The notes under the pieces: generated by a model
What the model saw: the letters and a program-made list of their open reading frames with translations, nothing else
The model's database searches: none
What the model was told of the DNA's origin: nothing
Source: Clostridia bacterium
GTDB taxonomy: Bacteria > Bacillota > Clostridia > Oscillospirales > Acutalibacteraceae
Direction of reading: 5' to 3'
Assembly (NCBI GenBank): GCA_900755895.1
Contig: CAAEIG010000241.1
Coordinates: forward strand, 66,995-130,994
DNA length: 64,000 nucleotides
Shown: piece by piece, positions 8,039-15,722 of the stretch
Layout: every line of letters starts with the position of its first letter
Numbering within the stretch: the stretch's first letter is position 1
Made by a program: the position numbers and the translations under genes

Positions 8039-9445
8039 ATGGGCGGATTTTTTGGCGTCGCTTCAAAAGGCAACTGCATGTTTGACCTGTTTTTTGGAAC
8101 CGATTATCACTCCCATCTAGGCACTCGCCGGGCGGGAATGGCTGTCTACGACAAGGATAAAGGCTTTGACAGAGCCATCCACAACATTGAAAACTCCCCC
8201 TTCCGCACCAAGTTCGATAAGGACGTGGCCAGCATGGAAGGACATCTGGGCATTGGATGTATCTCGGATTACGAGCCCCAGCCTTTGATCGTTCGCTCCC
8301 ATCACGGCACCTATGCCATTGTGACTGTGGGCAAGATCAACAATATTGATGAAATCGTCGAGAAGCTCTTCCAGAGCGGTCACTCTCACTTCTTGGAAAT
8401 GAGCGGTGGCGATGTAAACGCCACGGAACTGGTTGCTTCTGTCATCAATCAGAAACCCAATCTCATTGAGGGCATTCAATACGCCCAAGAAGTCATCGAT
8501 GGCTCCATGACCATGCTGATTATGACTCCCAAGGGAATTTTGGCCGCTCGTGACAAACTGGGCCGCACCCCTGTAGCCATCGGCCGGAAAGAGGATGCCT
8601 ATTGCATCTCTTTTGAGAGCTTTGCCTATTTGAACCTTGGCTACACTTCTGAGAGAGAGCTGGGACCCGGAGAGATCGCCATTGTCACTCCAGAGGGCAT
8701 CAAAACCCTGGCTGCTCCCGGAAAGGATATGAAGATCTGCACTTTCCTGTGGGTGTATTACGGCTATCCTTCCTCTTCCTACGAAGGGGTAAGCGTAGAG
8801 GAAATGCGCTATCGCTGCGGCGCCATGCTGGCTCGCCGGGATGACGCTCATCCCGACACTGTAGCCGGTGTGCCTGATTCAGGCACGGCACATGCCATTG
8901 GCTATGCAAACGAGTCGGGGATTCCCTTCTCCCGTCCCTTTATCAAATATACGCCCACATGGCCCCGGTCTTTCATGCCCACCATACAAAGCCAGCGGAA
9001 CTTGATTGCACGGATGAAGTTGATTCCTGTTCACGATCTGATTCAGGACAGAAGCTTGCTCTTGATTGACGACTCCATCGTCCGGGGTACCCAGCTGCGG
9101 GAAACCACGGAGTTCCTCTATCAGAGCGGAGCCAGAGAAGTCCATGTGCGACCCGCTTGTCCTCCCCTGCTGTACGGGTGCAAATATTTGAATTTCTCCC
9201 GTTCCACCTCGGTGATGGATTTGATTACCCGTCGGGTAATTCAAGAGATGGAGGGCACTGGAGAACCGGCTAACTTGGCAAAGTACGCCGATCCGGAAAG
9301 TGGAGAGTACAACGCGATGATCGAATATATTGGAAAGAAACTGAACTTCACCTCCCTGCGCTACCACCGGTTGGACGACTTGATCCAGTCGGTAGGCATC
9401 GACAGATGCAAGCTGTGCACCTATTGCTGGGACGGTCAAGAATAA
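8039..9445 (+). CDS. PurF-like phosphoribosyltransferase without the glutaminase cysteine
   Basis: A 468-aa homologue of amidophosphoribosyltransferase, the first enzyme of purine synthesis. The N-terminal Ntn-glutaminase domain (about 1-230) starts M-G-G-F-F-G, where active PurF has M-C-G; thus the nucleophile Cys is a Gly. H-S-H-L-G-T-R-R-A-G-M still matches the domain. The phosphoribosyltransferase domain has the intact PRPP motif L-I-D-D-S-I-V-R-G-T (342-351). The C-terminus ends in a C-x-x-C-x-x-C motif. Start 8039 has GGAGG and cannot be moved to supply a Cys. It stands alone, not in a pur operon. It may use ammonia, another donor, or be regulatory. Confidence 0.85.
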   Translation: MGGFFGVASKGNCMFDLFFGTDYHSHLGTRRAGMAVYDKDKGFDRAIHNIENSPFRTKFDKDVASMEGHLGIGCISDYEPQPLIVRSHHGTYAIVTVGKINNIDEIVEKLFQSGHSHFLEMSGGDVNATELVASVINQKPNLIEGIQYAQEVIDGSMTMLIMTPKGILAARDKLGRTPVAIGRKEDAYCISFESFAYLNLGYTSERELGPGEIAIVTPEGIKTLAAPGKDMKICTFLWVYYGYPSSSYEGVSVEEMRYRCGAMLARRDDAHPDTVAGVPDSGTAHAIGYANESGIPFSRPFIKYTPTWPRSFMPTIQSQRNLIARMKLIPVHDLIQDRSLLLIDDSIVRGTQLRETTEFLYQSGAREVHVRPACPPLLYGCKYLNFSRSTSVMDLITRRVIQEMEGTGEPANLAKYADPESGEYNAMIEYIGKKLNFTSLRYHRLDDLIQSVGIDRCKLCTYCWDGQE

Positions 9446-9454
9446 TCCAGATAT

Positions 9455-9488
9455 AAAAAAGCCCTGCGGTTTACCGCAGGGCTTTTTT
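9455..9488 (+). terminator. Bidirectional terminator
   Basis: AAAAAAGCCCTGCGG (9455-9469) pairs with CCGCAGGGCTTTTTT (9474-9488) around a 4-nt loop. It serves the PurF-like gene and the convergent membrane protein gene. Confidence 0.92.
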
Positions 9489-9501
9489 AGTTCTCAAAAA
9501 C

Positions 9502-10167
9502 TCAGGTGGAAGAAACTGGCGCTGCTGCCAATCTCCGAATATGATCAATCAACGGAAAATGCTTGTTCACAACAGACACCAGTTTGCCCACAGTCAATGC
9601 CGAAACCAAGGTACCGATCCCCAGTCCCTGCAGGCCATGGAAAAACAACAGAGAAAAAACCAGGGCAATGCAAATCAAGGTCATGTCAAAAGCAATCTTC
9701 ACAGTGCCAAATTCGATACCAGTTACCTGGGACAAAGTGCGCACAGCGCCTTCCCCAGGAACCACCACCACATCCGGAGCCACTTCGATGCTGATTCCCA
9801 CGGCCAAAATCACGCATCCTACTGCCAAACTTACAAGGCGCAAAGGCCAGGACACCGGTTGGAACCACTGAAGCAAGAACATGCCCACGTCAATGAACGC
9901 ACTGAAAAGCACATTCACCACAATCTGCAGCAGCTGCACTGGCTCAAATTTCTTCCTCAAAATGAGAATCTGCATGGCAATGTAGACCATGTTCATGATA
10001 AAGCTCCAGCCTCCAAAGCTCAGCTGAGGATACTGCAAACTGAGCACATAGGGCACGCTGGAAATTTGGGAAGTTCCCAATGCACTCTTGGTGATGAAAG
10101 CAATCCCAAAAGAGTTGATGGCAAGCCCCAACAGAAAATAGCAGTAGCGACGGACCAGATTATGCAT
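9502..10167 (-). CDS. YczE/YyaS/YitT-type membrane protein (DUF6198-like)
   Basis: A 221-aa protein with about five hydrophobic helices. The start R-R-Y-C-Y-F-L-L-G-L-x-I-N-S-F-G-I-A-x-I-T-K-S-x-L-G-T-S is the recognisable signature of this family, and V-V-V-V-P-G-E-G is seen near residue 135. Biochemical function unknown; the family is often called a putative transporter. It overlaps the MarR gene by 8 nt and is therefore part of the same operon and probably under its control. Confidence 0.8.
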   Translation of the reverse strand: MHNLVRRYCYFLLGLAINSFGIAFITKSALGTSQISSVPYVLSLQYPQLSFGGWSFIMNMVYIAMQILILRKKFEPVQLLQIVVNVLFSAFIDVGMFLLQWFQPVSWPLRLVSLAVGCVILAVGISIEVAPDVVVVPGEGAVRTLSQVTGIEFGTVKIAFDMTLICIALVFSLLFFHGLQGLGIGTLVSALTVGKLVSVVNKHFPLIDHIRRLAAAPVSST

Positions 10168-10591
10168 GTGTACGACCCTCCAAAGTCTCCAGAATGGTAC
10201 GCAGGGAACTGATAAGCGTCTCCTGTTCTTTTGCAGAAAGCTCCTCTACTATAGAGGCATCCACCTCTGAGCAGACACGCTGCACCTGCACCCCTTTCTC
10301 CAAACCTTCCTGAGTAAGATAGATTCTCACAGAACGCTTGTCCATGGGCTGCACCTCCCGGCGGATCAGCCCTTGCTGCTCCATCTTGCCCAAAAGGCTT
10401 GTGATGGTGGATTTATCCAGGGCACAGCGATTTCCCAGCTCCTTGGGAGTCCTTCCGTCCTGTTCCAAAAGGCACTCCAAAATCTTTGGCTGTCCAGACA
10501 GCAATCCCATCCCTTGCAGGTTTTGGGTGATACGTTTGGCCGTATTGTGATAACACCGCATGAATAAAAAGTGAAGCTGTGAATCCAACAT
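10160..10591 (-). CDS. MarR family transcriptional regulator
   Basis: A 143-aa winged-helix regulator. The family core is seen in Q-P-K-I-L-E-C-L-L, the recognition helix L-D-K-S-T-I-T-S-L-L-G-K-M-E-Q-Q-G-L-I, and the wing M-D-K-R-S-V-R-I-Y-L-T-x-E-G. ATG at 10591 follows GGAAGGGA; the frame is open further upstream but runs through the promoter. It overlaps the downstream membrane gene. A palindrome lies right behind its -10 box, so it probably represses its own operon. Ligand unknown. Confidence 0.9.
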   Translation of the reverse strand: MLDSQLHFLFMRCYHNTAKRITQNLQGMGLLSGQPKILECLLEQDGRTPKELGNRCALDKSTITSLLGKMEQQGLIRREVQPMDKRSVRIYLTQEGLEKGVQVQRVCSEVDASIVEELSAKEQETLISSLRTILETLEGRTHA

Positions 10592-10622
10592 GGCGTTCCC
10601 TTCCATTCTGATTGCATGTAAT

Positions 10623-10642
10623 ATAGTTTGAATTCCAACTAT
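10623..10642 (-). promoter_or_regulatory. Probable MarR operator
   Basis: A 20-bp near-perfect palindrome (ATAGTTTGAA then TTCCAACTAT, one mismatch per arm) lies just after the -10 box of the marR promoter. Role inferred from position. Confidence 0.6.
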
Positions 10643-10643
10643 T

Positions 10644-10672
10644 ATTGTAATCCTTTTCCATTGCTGTGTCAA
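10644..10672 (-). promoter_or_regulatory. Sigma-A promoter of the marR operon
   Basis: Perfect TTGACA (10667-10672) and TACAAT (10644-10649), minus strand, with a 17-nt spacer. Confidence 0.85.
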
Positions 10673-10750
10673 CGGCTGGGCGCCTGCAGGCACAGCAGAG
10701 GATTTCTCCACAAGGCCCGAAGATCTATGCACTTTCACAAGTTTTAGGAC

Positions 10751-10777
10751 AAAAAAAGAGGAGGCCATTGCCTCCTC
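10751..10777 (-). terminator. Terminator after yajC
   Basis: GAGGAGGC (10758-10765) pairs with GCCTCCTC (10770-10777), with a seven-T run on the minus strand. Confidence 0.9.
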
Positions 10778-10803
10778 AATTCTGCTTATTCTATTATGAA
10801 AGC

Positions 10804-11139
10804 TTAGGCGTCGTCTTCGTGAACAGTGTCAACGCTGCCGATTGCCCACCGCTTGATGAGCATCTTGGAACGGTCGCTGCCGGTCTCAATGACAACGGAA
10901 TCCACTTCATCTTTCACAGCCACAATGCGTCCGCAAATGCCGCCAATGGTGGTAATTTCGTCACCAACCTGAGCGTTTTTGCGCATCTCCTGTTCCTTCT
11001 TCTTTTTCTTGCTCTGGGGACGGAAGAAGATAAAATACAGCGCCACAATAAAGACACCGTAAACCAGGAGCATGACAATCATGGACATGCCGCCGCCCGC
11101 CATACTTGCGGTAGAGTCTAATGCCATCATTTGATTCAT
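10804..11139 (-). CDS. yajC: Preprotein translocase subunit YajC
   Basis: A 111-aa single-pass membrane protein that associates with SecDF and the SecYEG channel. It has one hydrophobic helix (about residues 19-37) followed by Y-F-I-F-F-R-P-Q-x-K-K-K-K and the conserved G-D-E-I-T-T-I-G-G-I-x-G-R-I-V core. ATG at 11139 follows GGAGGT. It lies directly downstream of tgt, the usual tgt-yajC order; secDF is not in view. Acidic tail. Confidence 0.93.
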   Translation of the reverse strand: MNQMMALDSTASMAGGGMSMIVMLLVYGVFIVALYFIFFRPQSKKKKKEQEMRKNAQVGDEITTIGGICGRIVAVKDEVDSVVIETGSDRSKMLIKRWAIGSVDTVHEDDA

Positions 11140-11228
11140 TTTGTTATTGCACCTCCGAATTAATGCTTTGATTATAACAAGAACCGCCGAAACTTGCAAG
11201 CAAATCGTGGAAAGTTTTCCTAATTATA

Positions 11229-12359
11229 TCATATCCGGCGTCCCAACGCCTCGATATGCCGCTCATAAAACTGACGGTATTCCCCTGCGTCCAGCGCAGC
11301 CCGGATCTCCTCCATGAGATGGTTATAGAAGTAGAGATTGTGCATCACGGTCAGGCGCATTGCAAGCATCTCCCCTGCCTTGAACAGGTGATGGATATAG
11401 GCGCGGCTGAACTTTTGGCAAACCGGGCACTGGCAATCTTCATCCAGCGGCGCCTCATCCAGCTCATACTTGGCATTGAGCAGATTCCGGCATCCCTGCC
11501 ACGTAAACGCATGACCGTGGCGAGCATTGCGGCTGGGCATGACACAGTCAAAAAGATCCACGCCTCGGAGAACAGCCTCCAAAATATTGGCAGGCGTACC
11601 CACACCCATCAGATACCGAATCTTATCTTTGGGCATGTGGGGCTCCACTGCCTCAATGATGCGGTACATCTCTTCCGTGGGCTCTCCCACAGCCAGTCCA
11701 CCAATGGCATAGCCATCACAGTCCAGCTGGGCGATACGCTTCATGTGTTCCACACGCAGGTCCTCAAAAGTACAGCCCTGATTGATGCCAAACAGCAGCT
11801 GGTGGGGATTGAGCGTATCCTCCAGACTGTTGAGCCGGGCCATCTCCTTTTTGCAGCGCTCCAGCCACCGGGCAGTGCGCTCGCAGGAAGCCTTGGCGTA
11901 CTCATAGGTAGCGGGGTTCTCCACGCACTCGTCAAAGGCCATGGCAATGGTGGAGCCCAAATTGGACTGGATACGCATGCTCTCCTCCGGACCCATGAAG
12001 ATCTTATGTCCGTCCACGTGGGAGGCAAAGGTCACGCCCTCTTCCTTTATATTGCGCAGCTTCGCAAGAGAAAACACCTGAAAACCACCGCTATCCGTGA
12101 GGACAGGGCCATCCCAGCCGGTAAATTTGCGGATACCACCCAGCTTTTTTACGGTCTCATCCCCTGGACGCAAATGCAGATGATATGTGTTGCACAACTG
12201 CACCTGGCAGTGCAGATCCTTTAGGTCATAGGCGGACACCGCACCTTTGATCGCTCCGGCAGTGGCCACATTCATAAAGGCAGGAGTCTGCACGGTACCG
12301 TGGACTGTGACGAATTCTCCACGCCGGGCATTGCCTTCTTGTTTTAAAAGTTGATACAT
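11229..12359 (-). CDS. tgt: tRNA-guanine transglycosylase (queuine tRNA-ribosyltransferase)
   Basis: Exchanges guanine-34 for preQ1 in tRNAs with GUN anticodons (queuosine pathway). 376 aa, standard length. The catalytic Asp lies in P-V-L-T-D-S-G-G-F-Q-V-F-S-L, the second in D-L-F-D-C-V-M-P-S-R-N-A-R-H-G. The zinc site is C-x-C-x-x-C (about 312-317) with a His in T-V-M-H-N-L-Y. The ATG at 12359 follows AGGAG. The queA partner often found next to tgt is not adjacent here. tgt is cotranscribed with yajC. Confidence 0.96.
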   Translation of the reverse strand: MYQLLKQEGNARRGEFVTVHGTVQTPAFMNVATAGAIKGAVSAYDLKDLHCQVQLCNTYHLHLRPGDETVKKLGGIRKFTGWDGPVLTDSGGFQVFSLAKLRNIKEEGVTFASHVDGHKIFMGPEESMRIQSNLGSTIAMAFDECVENPATYEYAKASCERTARWLERCKKEMARLNSLEDTLNPHQLLFGINQGCTFEDLRVEHMKRIAQLDCDGYAIGGLAVGEPTEEMYRIIEAVEPHMPKDKIRYLMGVGTPANILEAVLRGVDLFDCVMPSRNARHGHAFTWQGCRNLLNAKYELDEAPLDEDCQCPVCQKFSRAYIHHLFKAGEMLAMRLTVMHNLYFYNHLMEEIRAALDAGEYRQFYERHIEALGRRI

Positions 12360-12387
12360 GGATCTTCTCCTTCTATCTGGAAATTCC

Positions 12388-12424
12388 CAAAAAAGTGCGG
12401 TGCCAGGATACCCAAGCACCGCAC
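12388..12424 (-). terminator. Terminator after copA
   Basis: GTGCGGTGC (12395-12403) pairs with GCACCGCAC (12416-12424). On the minus strand it is followed by seven Ts. Confidence 0.85.
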
Positions 12425-12492
12425 GTGCACAATAGGCACTTTGCCTACCGCTTTATTATAGCTGGTTTCTATGGCCGCGTCAAGCCAACGAT

Positions 12493-12708
12493 TTAAGCAG
12501 CTGTACAATCCAAAGGAGTATAGCCAGCTTCGGTGACGGCATCCATCAAAACTTGATCCGCCACATCCTTGGACAGAGTAACTGTAGCCTTTTTGGTCTC
12601 TAGATCCACCACAGCTTCCGTCACACCATCCACGCCCTCCAGGGCCTTTTTCACGTGCATCTGGCAGTGAGCACACATCATTCCGTCCACAGTGAGTACT
12701 TTTTTCAT
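12493..12708 (-). CDS. Possible internal CopZ copper chaperone, in frame within copA
   Basis: The last 71 codons of copA begin with ATG at 12708, preceded by GAAAGGAAG with about 9 nt spacing, like a real ribosome site. The product would be a free CopZ-sized copper chaperone with the C-A-H-C metal site and the V-T-V-D-G-M-M-C start typical of such proteins. Thus one frame may give both full-length CopA and CopZ. The internal start is inferred; it could instead be only a fused domain. Confidence 0.4.
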   Translation of the reverse strand: MKKVLTVDGMMCAHCQMHVKKALEGVDGVTEAVVDLETKKATVTLSKDVADQVLMDAVTEAGYTPLDCTAA

Positions 12709-15141
12709 AGCACAGCTTCCTTTCTCGTTTTCCGGCTCCTGAGACTGTTCCTCCTCGGCAGCCATTGAATTTGTATTGGGTTCTATCTGAGAAGTCCCTC
12801 TAGAGAGAGCACTCTCCTCCACAGTTTGAGCTCCTTTGGCTCGGAAGAACCGCAGGCGCAGGGCATTGGTCACCACGCAAACAGAGCTGAGACTCATAGC
12901 GGCGGAACCAATCATCGGACTAAGCCGCAGCTGGAAGAAGGGATACAGCGCCCCAGCAGCCAGGGGAATTCCCAGGATGTTGTAGAAAAATGCCCAGAAC
13001 AAGTTCATGTGGATGTTCCGCACCACGGCCCGGCTCAACTCTATGGCTGTGGCCACATCATCCAAAGAATCTTTCATCAGCACCACATCGGCGGATTCGA
13101 TGGCAATATCCGTTCCCGCGCCAATGGCAATGCCGATATCAGCCCGGGTTAAGGCAGGAGCGTCGTTGATGCCATCCCCCACCATGGCCACTTTGTGGCC
13201 CTCTTCCTGAAGCGTGCGGATATGGGCTTCCTTCTGGGTGGGCAGCACATCGGAAATTGCCTGCTGAATCCCCAGCTCCTTGCGTATGGCCTCTGCGGTA
13301 ACTTTATTATCTCCTGTGAGCATAACCACTTGAAGCCCCATCTGCTGCAGGCGATGAATAGCCGTGCGGCTGGTTTCCCGTACCGTATCCGCCACGGCAA
13401 TTACACCCACCAACTTCCCATCCCGCACGAACAGCAGCGGTGTTTTTCCTTCTTGGGCCAATTTGTTCACAAGGGATTTGGCAGCACTGCGTTCCTCCAA
13501 AGTAGCCGGCAAGTGATTTTCTTCCAAAAACGTCAGATTCCCTGCCAGATACTTCCGCCCGGATACCTCTGCGCGAATTCCCCGACCAGCGACAGCCTCA
13601 AAAGCAGTGGTTTTCGGCAAGGTCAAACCGGCAGCCTTAGCACGCTCCACCACAGCCTGAGCAAGGGGGTGTTCACTGCCTAACTCAGCACCAGCTGCCT
13701 CTGTCAGGAAGGCTTCTTCGTTCAGAGAGCTATCCAACACCAGAATATCGGTCACGGCTGGATGACCGGACGTGATGGTGCCCGTCTTATCCAAGACCAC
13801 AGTGTCCACGTTGTGAAGGTTCTCCAGACTCTCGGCGGATTTGATGAGGATACCCATTTCAGCCGCTTTACCCGTGCCCACCATAATAGCCACCGGAGTT
13901 GCCAGGCCTAGCGCACAGGGACAGGAGATCACTAGTACAGAAATAGCATTGGATAATGCAAACTCAAATCCCATTCCTGCCACAAGCCACACAATAGCGG
14001 TGAGGACTGCGATGCCAATGACCACAGGCACAAAGATGCCGCTGACCTTATCTGCCAGCCTGGCAATGGGAGCCTTAGAATTGCTTGCCTCATCCACCAA
14101 GCGGATGATCTGGGAAAGGGTGGTGTCCTCCCCCACCTTGGATGCCGTAAACCGGAAAGTTCCATTTTTATTGATAGTGGCGGAGATCACCTGATCGCCG
14201 GGATTCTTCTCCACCGGGATGCTCTCTCCTGTGATTGCGGACTGGTCCACATAGCCATGGCCCTCTGTCACCACACCGTCCACCGGGATGCCATCTCCGG
14301 GACGGATGATCACCAGATCACCGGCCACTACCTGCTCAGCCGGGATTGTCTGTTCTATCTCCCCCCGCAGGACCACAGCCGTTTTGGGAGCCAGGTCCAC
14401 CAGTTTCCCCAAGGCATCCCCCGTCTTGGATTTTGACTTCGCCTCCAAGTACTTGCCCACCGTCACCAGAGTGAGGATCATGGCAGACGACTCAAAGTAC
14501 AGGGCATGGGCGTACTCATGGACCAATTCCAAATCCCCGTGGCCGAAGCCATAGGACAAACGGAACATGGCAAACAATCCATACACCAGGGCAGCTCCGG
14601 ATCCAATGGCCACCAAGGAATCCATATTGGGCGCCCGGTGGATCAATGCTTTGAACCCTGTCTGGAAAAAGTGACGGTTAATGAAGAGAACGGGAACCGT
14701 TAAAATCAACTGAGCCAAAGCGGCCATCAAGGAATTCTCTTCCCCTACAAAAAACCAAGGTACTGGCAATCCCATCATGTGGCCCATGGCTATATACATC
14801 AACGGCACCAGCAGGGCAATGGACGCAATCAGACGATGCTTCATCTGCCGCTGATCCTCCATGGCTCTGTCCTGGCGCTCCTGCCACTGGCTACGAAATC
14901 CCCCTTGGCTCTGGACTGATTCGGGCTGCTCCGCAGAGGAGGCGCCATAGCCGATCTTTTCCACAGCCTGTATAATGTCCCCGGGGTTGACTTGGCTTTC
15001 ATCATAGGAAACCGTCATCTGATTTGCCAGCAGACTGACGTTGACCTCCTCCACGCCCGCCAACTTGGTGACGCACTTTGTCACATTGGCTTGGCAGGCA
15101 GCACAGGTCATACCGGTGACATTGTATTTCTCTGTTTTCAC
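12493..15141 (-). CDS. copA: Copper-exporting P1B-type ATPase with C-terminal CopZ-like domain
   Basis: Cu(I) export ATPase of 882 aa. An N-terminal heavy-metal-associated domain has M-T-C-A-A-C (about 10-15). The core has T-G-E-S, the membrane copper motif C407-P-C409, the phosphorylated Asp451 in D-K-T-G-T-I-T, S-E-H-P-L-A in the N-domain, and G-D-G-I-N-D-A-P. Unusually, after the last membrane helix a Glu/Ser-rich linker leads to a second metal-binding domain with M-M-C-A-H-C (residues 812-882). The start is GTG at 15141, behind GGGGGTG. It lies 13 nt after csoR, under CsoR operators. Confidence 0.95.
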   Translation of the reverse strand: MKTEKYNVTGMTCAACQANVTKCVTKLAGVEEVNVSLLANQMTVSYDESQVNPGDIIQAVEKIGYGASSAEQPESVQSQGGFRSQWQERQDRAMEDQRQMKHRLIASIALLVPLMYIAMGHMMGLPVPWFFVGEENSLMAALAQLILTVPVLFINRHFFQTGFKALIHRAPNMDSLVAIGSGAALVYGLFAMFRLSYGFGHGDLELVHEYAHALYFESSAMILTLVTVGKYLEAKSKSKTGDALGKLVDLAPKTAVVLRGEIEQTIPAEQVVAGDLVIIRPGDGIPVDGVVTEGHGYVDQSAITGESIPVEKNPGDQVISATINKNGTFRFTASKVGEDTTLSQIIRLVDEASNSKAPIARLADKVSGIFVPVVIGIAVLTAIVWLVAGMGFEFALSNAISVLVISCPCALGLATPVAIMVGTGKAAEMGILIKSAESLENLHNVDTVVLDKTGTITSGHPAVTDILVLDSSLNEEAFLTEAAGAELGSEHPLAQAVVERAKAAGLTLPKTTAFEAVAGRGIRAEVSGRKYLAGNLTFLEENHLPATLEERSAAKSLVNKLAQEGKTPLLFVRDGKLVGVIAVADTVRETSRTAIHRLQQMGLQVVMLTGDNKVTAEAIRKELGIQQAISDVLPTQKEAHIRTLQEEGHKVAMVGDGINDAPALTRADIGIAIGAGTDIAIESADVVLMKDSLDDVATAIELSRAVVRNIHMNLFWAFFYNILGIPLAAGALYPFFQLRLSPMIGSAAMSLSSVCVVTNALRLRFFRAKGAQTVEESALSRGTSQIEPNTNSMAAEEEQSQEPENEKGSCAMKKVLTVDGMMCAHCQMHVKKALEGVDGVTEAVVDLETKKATVTLSKDVADQVLMDAVTEAGYTPLDCTAA

Positions 15142-15154
15142 TGTATTTCACCCC

Positions 15155-15490
15155 CTACTTCAGCTTTTTGATGAGCTCCACAGCTTCTTCCAAAATCTGT
15201 GTATTTCCCTTCTGAATTTCCTCCACCACACAGGTTTCCAGGTGATCTTGAAGTACCAGATATCCAAAGGACTGCAGGGCGCTTTCCACCGCTGCCACCT
15301 GGATGAGAATATCCCCGCAATAGCGGTTGTCATCCAGCATTTTGCTAATCCCATTTAGCTGTCCAATCATCCGTTTTAATCGGTTCTGCAGCTGGCGCAA
15401 TTCCTTTTCATCCCTTGGTGTGGCTTTGTGATGCACACAACAGCCCCCGCAAGTTCCAGGCTGTTCCCCGGTAAGGATCTCTTTTCCCAA
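15155..15490 (-). CDS. csoR: CsoR-type copper-sensing repressor
   Basis: A 111-aa all-helical DNA-binding protein. The Cu(I) ligand set is visible as Cys in N-R-Y-C-G-D-I-L-I-Q, His in L-Q-D-H-L and Cys in E-T-C-V, which marks the CsoR branch rather than RcnR or FrmR. The N-terminus has extra Cys and His (T-C-G-G-C-C-V-H-H). ATG at 15490. It is the first gene of the csoR-copA operon, and two ATACC-N7-GGTAT sites lie in its promoter. Copper binding would release the operon. Confidence 0.94.
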   Translation of the reverse strand: MGKEILTGEQPGTCGGCCVHHKATPRDEKELRQLQNRLKRMIGQLNGISKMLDDNRYCGDILIQVAAVESALQSFGYLVLQDHLETCVVEEIQKGNTQILEEAVELIKKLK

Positions 15491-15510
15491 AATCAGTTCC
15501 CCCTTTCAAA

Positions 15511-15527
15511 ATACCCCTATCCGGTAT
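15511..15527 (-). promoter_or_regulatory. CsoR operator, downstream copy
   Basis: ATACC-N7-GGTAT inverted repeat with GC-rich centre, just downstream of the csoR -10 box. Confidence 0.65.
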
Positions 15528-15539
15528 TCTTTAATCAAA

Positions 15540-15569
15540 AGTATATACCCCCACCAGGTATTTTGTCAA
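15540..15569 (-). promoter_or_regulatory. csoR-copA promoter
   Basis: Perfect TTGACA (15564-15569) and TATACT (15540-15545), minus strand, with an 18-nt spacer that contains an operator. Confidence 0.8.
15545..15561 (-). promoter_or_regulatory. CsoR operator, within promoter spacer
   Basis: ATACC-N7-GGTAT inverted repeat filling the spacer between -35 and -10. It is the same layout as the copy at 15511-15527, and the two centres are 34 bp apart. Confidence 0.7.
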
Positions 15570-15618
15570 GGTGTCCTGCAAAAAAAGTTTCACTCAACTA
15601 ACCTATGGAATCCCATGC

Positions 15619-15650
15619 AAAAAGCGGACAGCCTTTCAGCTATCCGCTTT
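15619..15650 (-). terminator. Terminator after the aldo/keto reductase
   Basis: AAAGCGGA (15621-15628) pairs with TCCGCTTT (15643-15650), with an inner AGC/GCT extension and Ts on the minus strand. Confidence 0.7.
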
Positions 15651-15722
15651 CTAAATTACCCCATATAAAAATGTTTTTCTCTTACGACTAAAACCAGACC
15701 AAAAATTCCGGCTATGTTGCAA

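Noticed and set aside
11256..12224. A 322-codon plus-strand frame opposite tgt
   Set aside because: Tgt catalytic and zinc motifs on the minus strand are complete.
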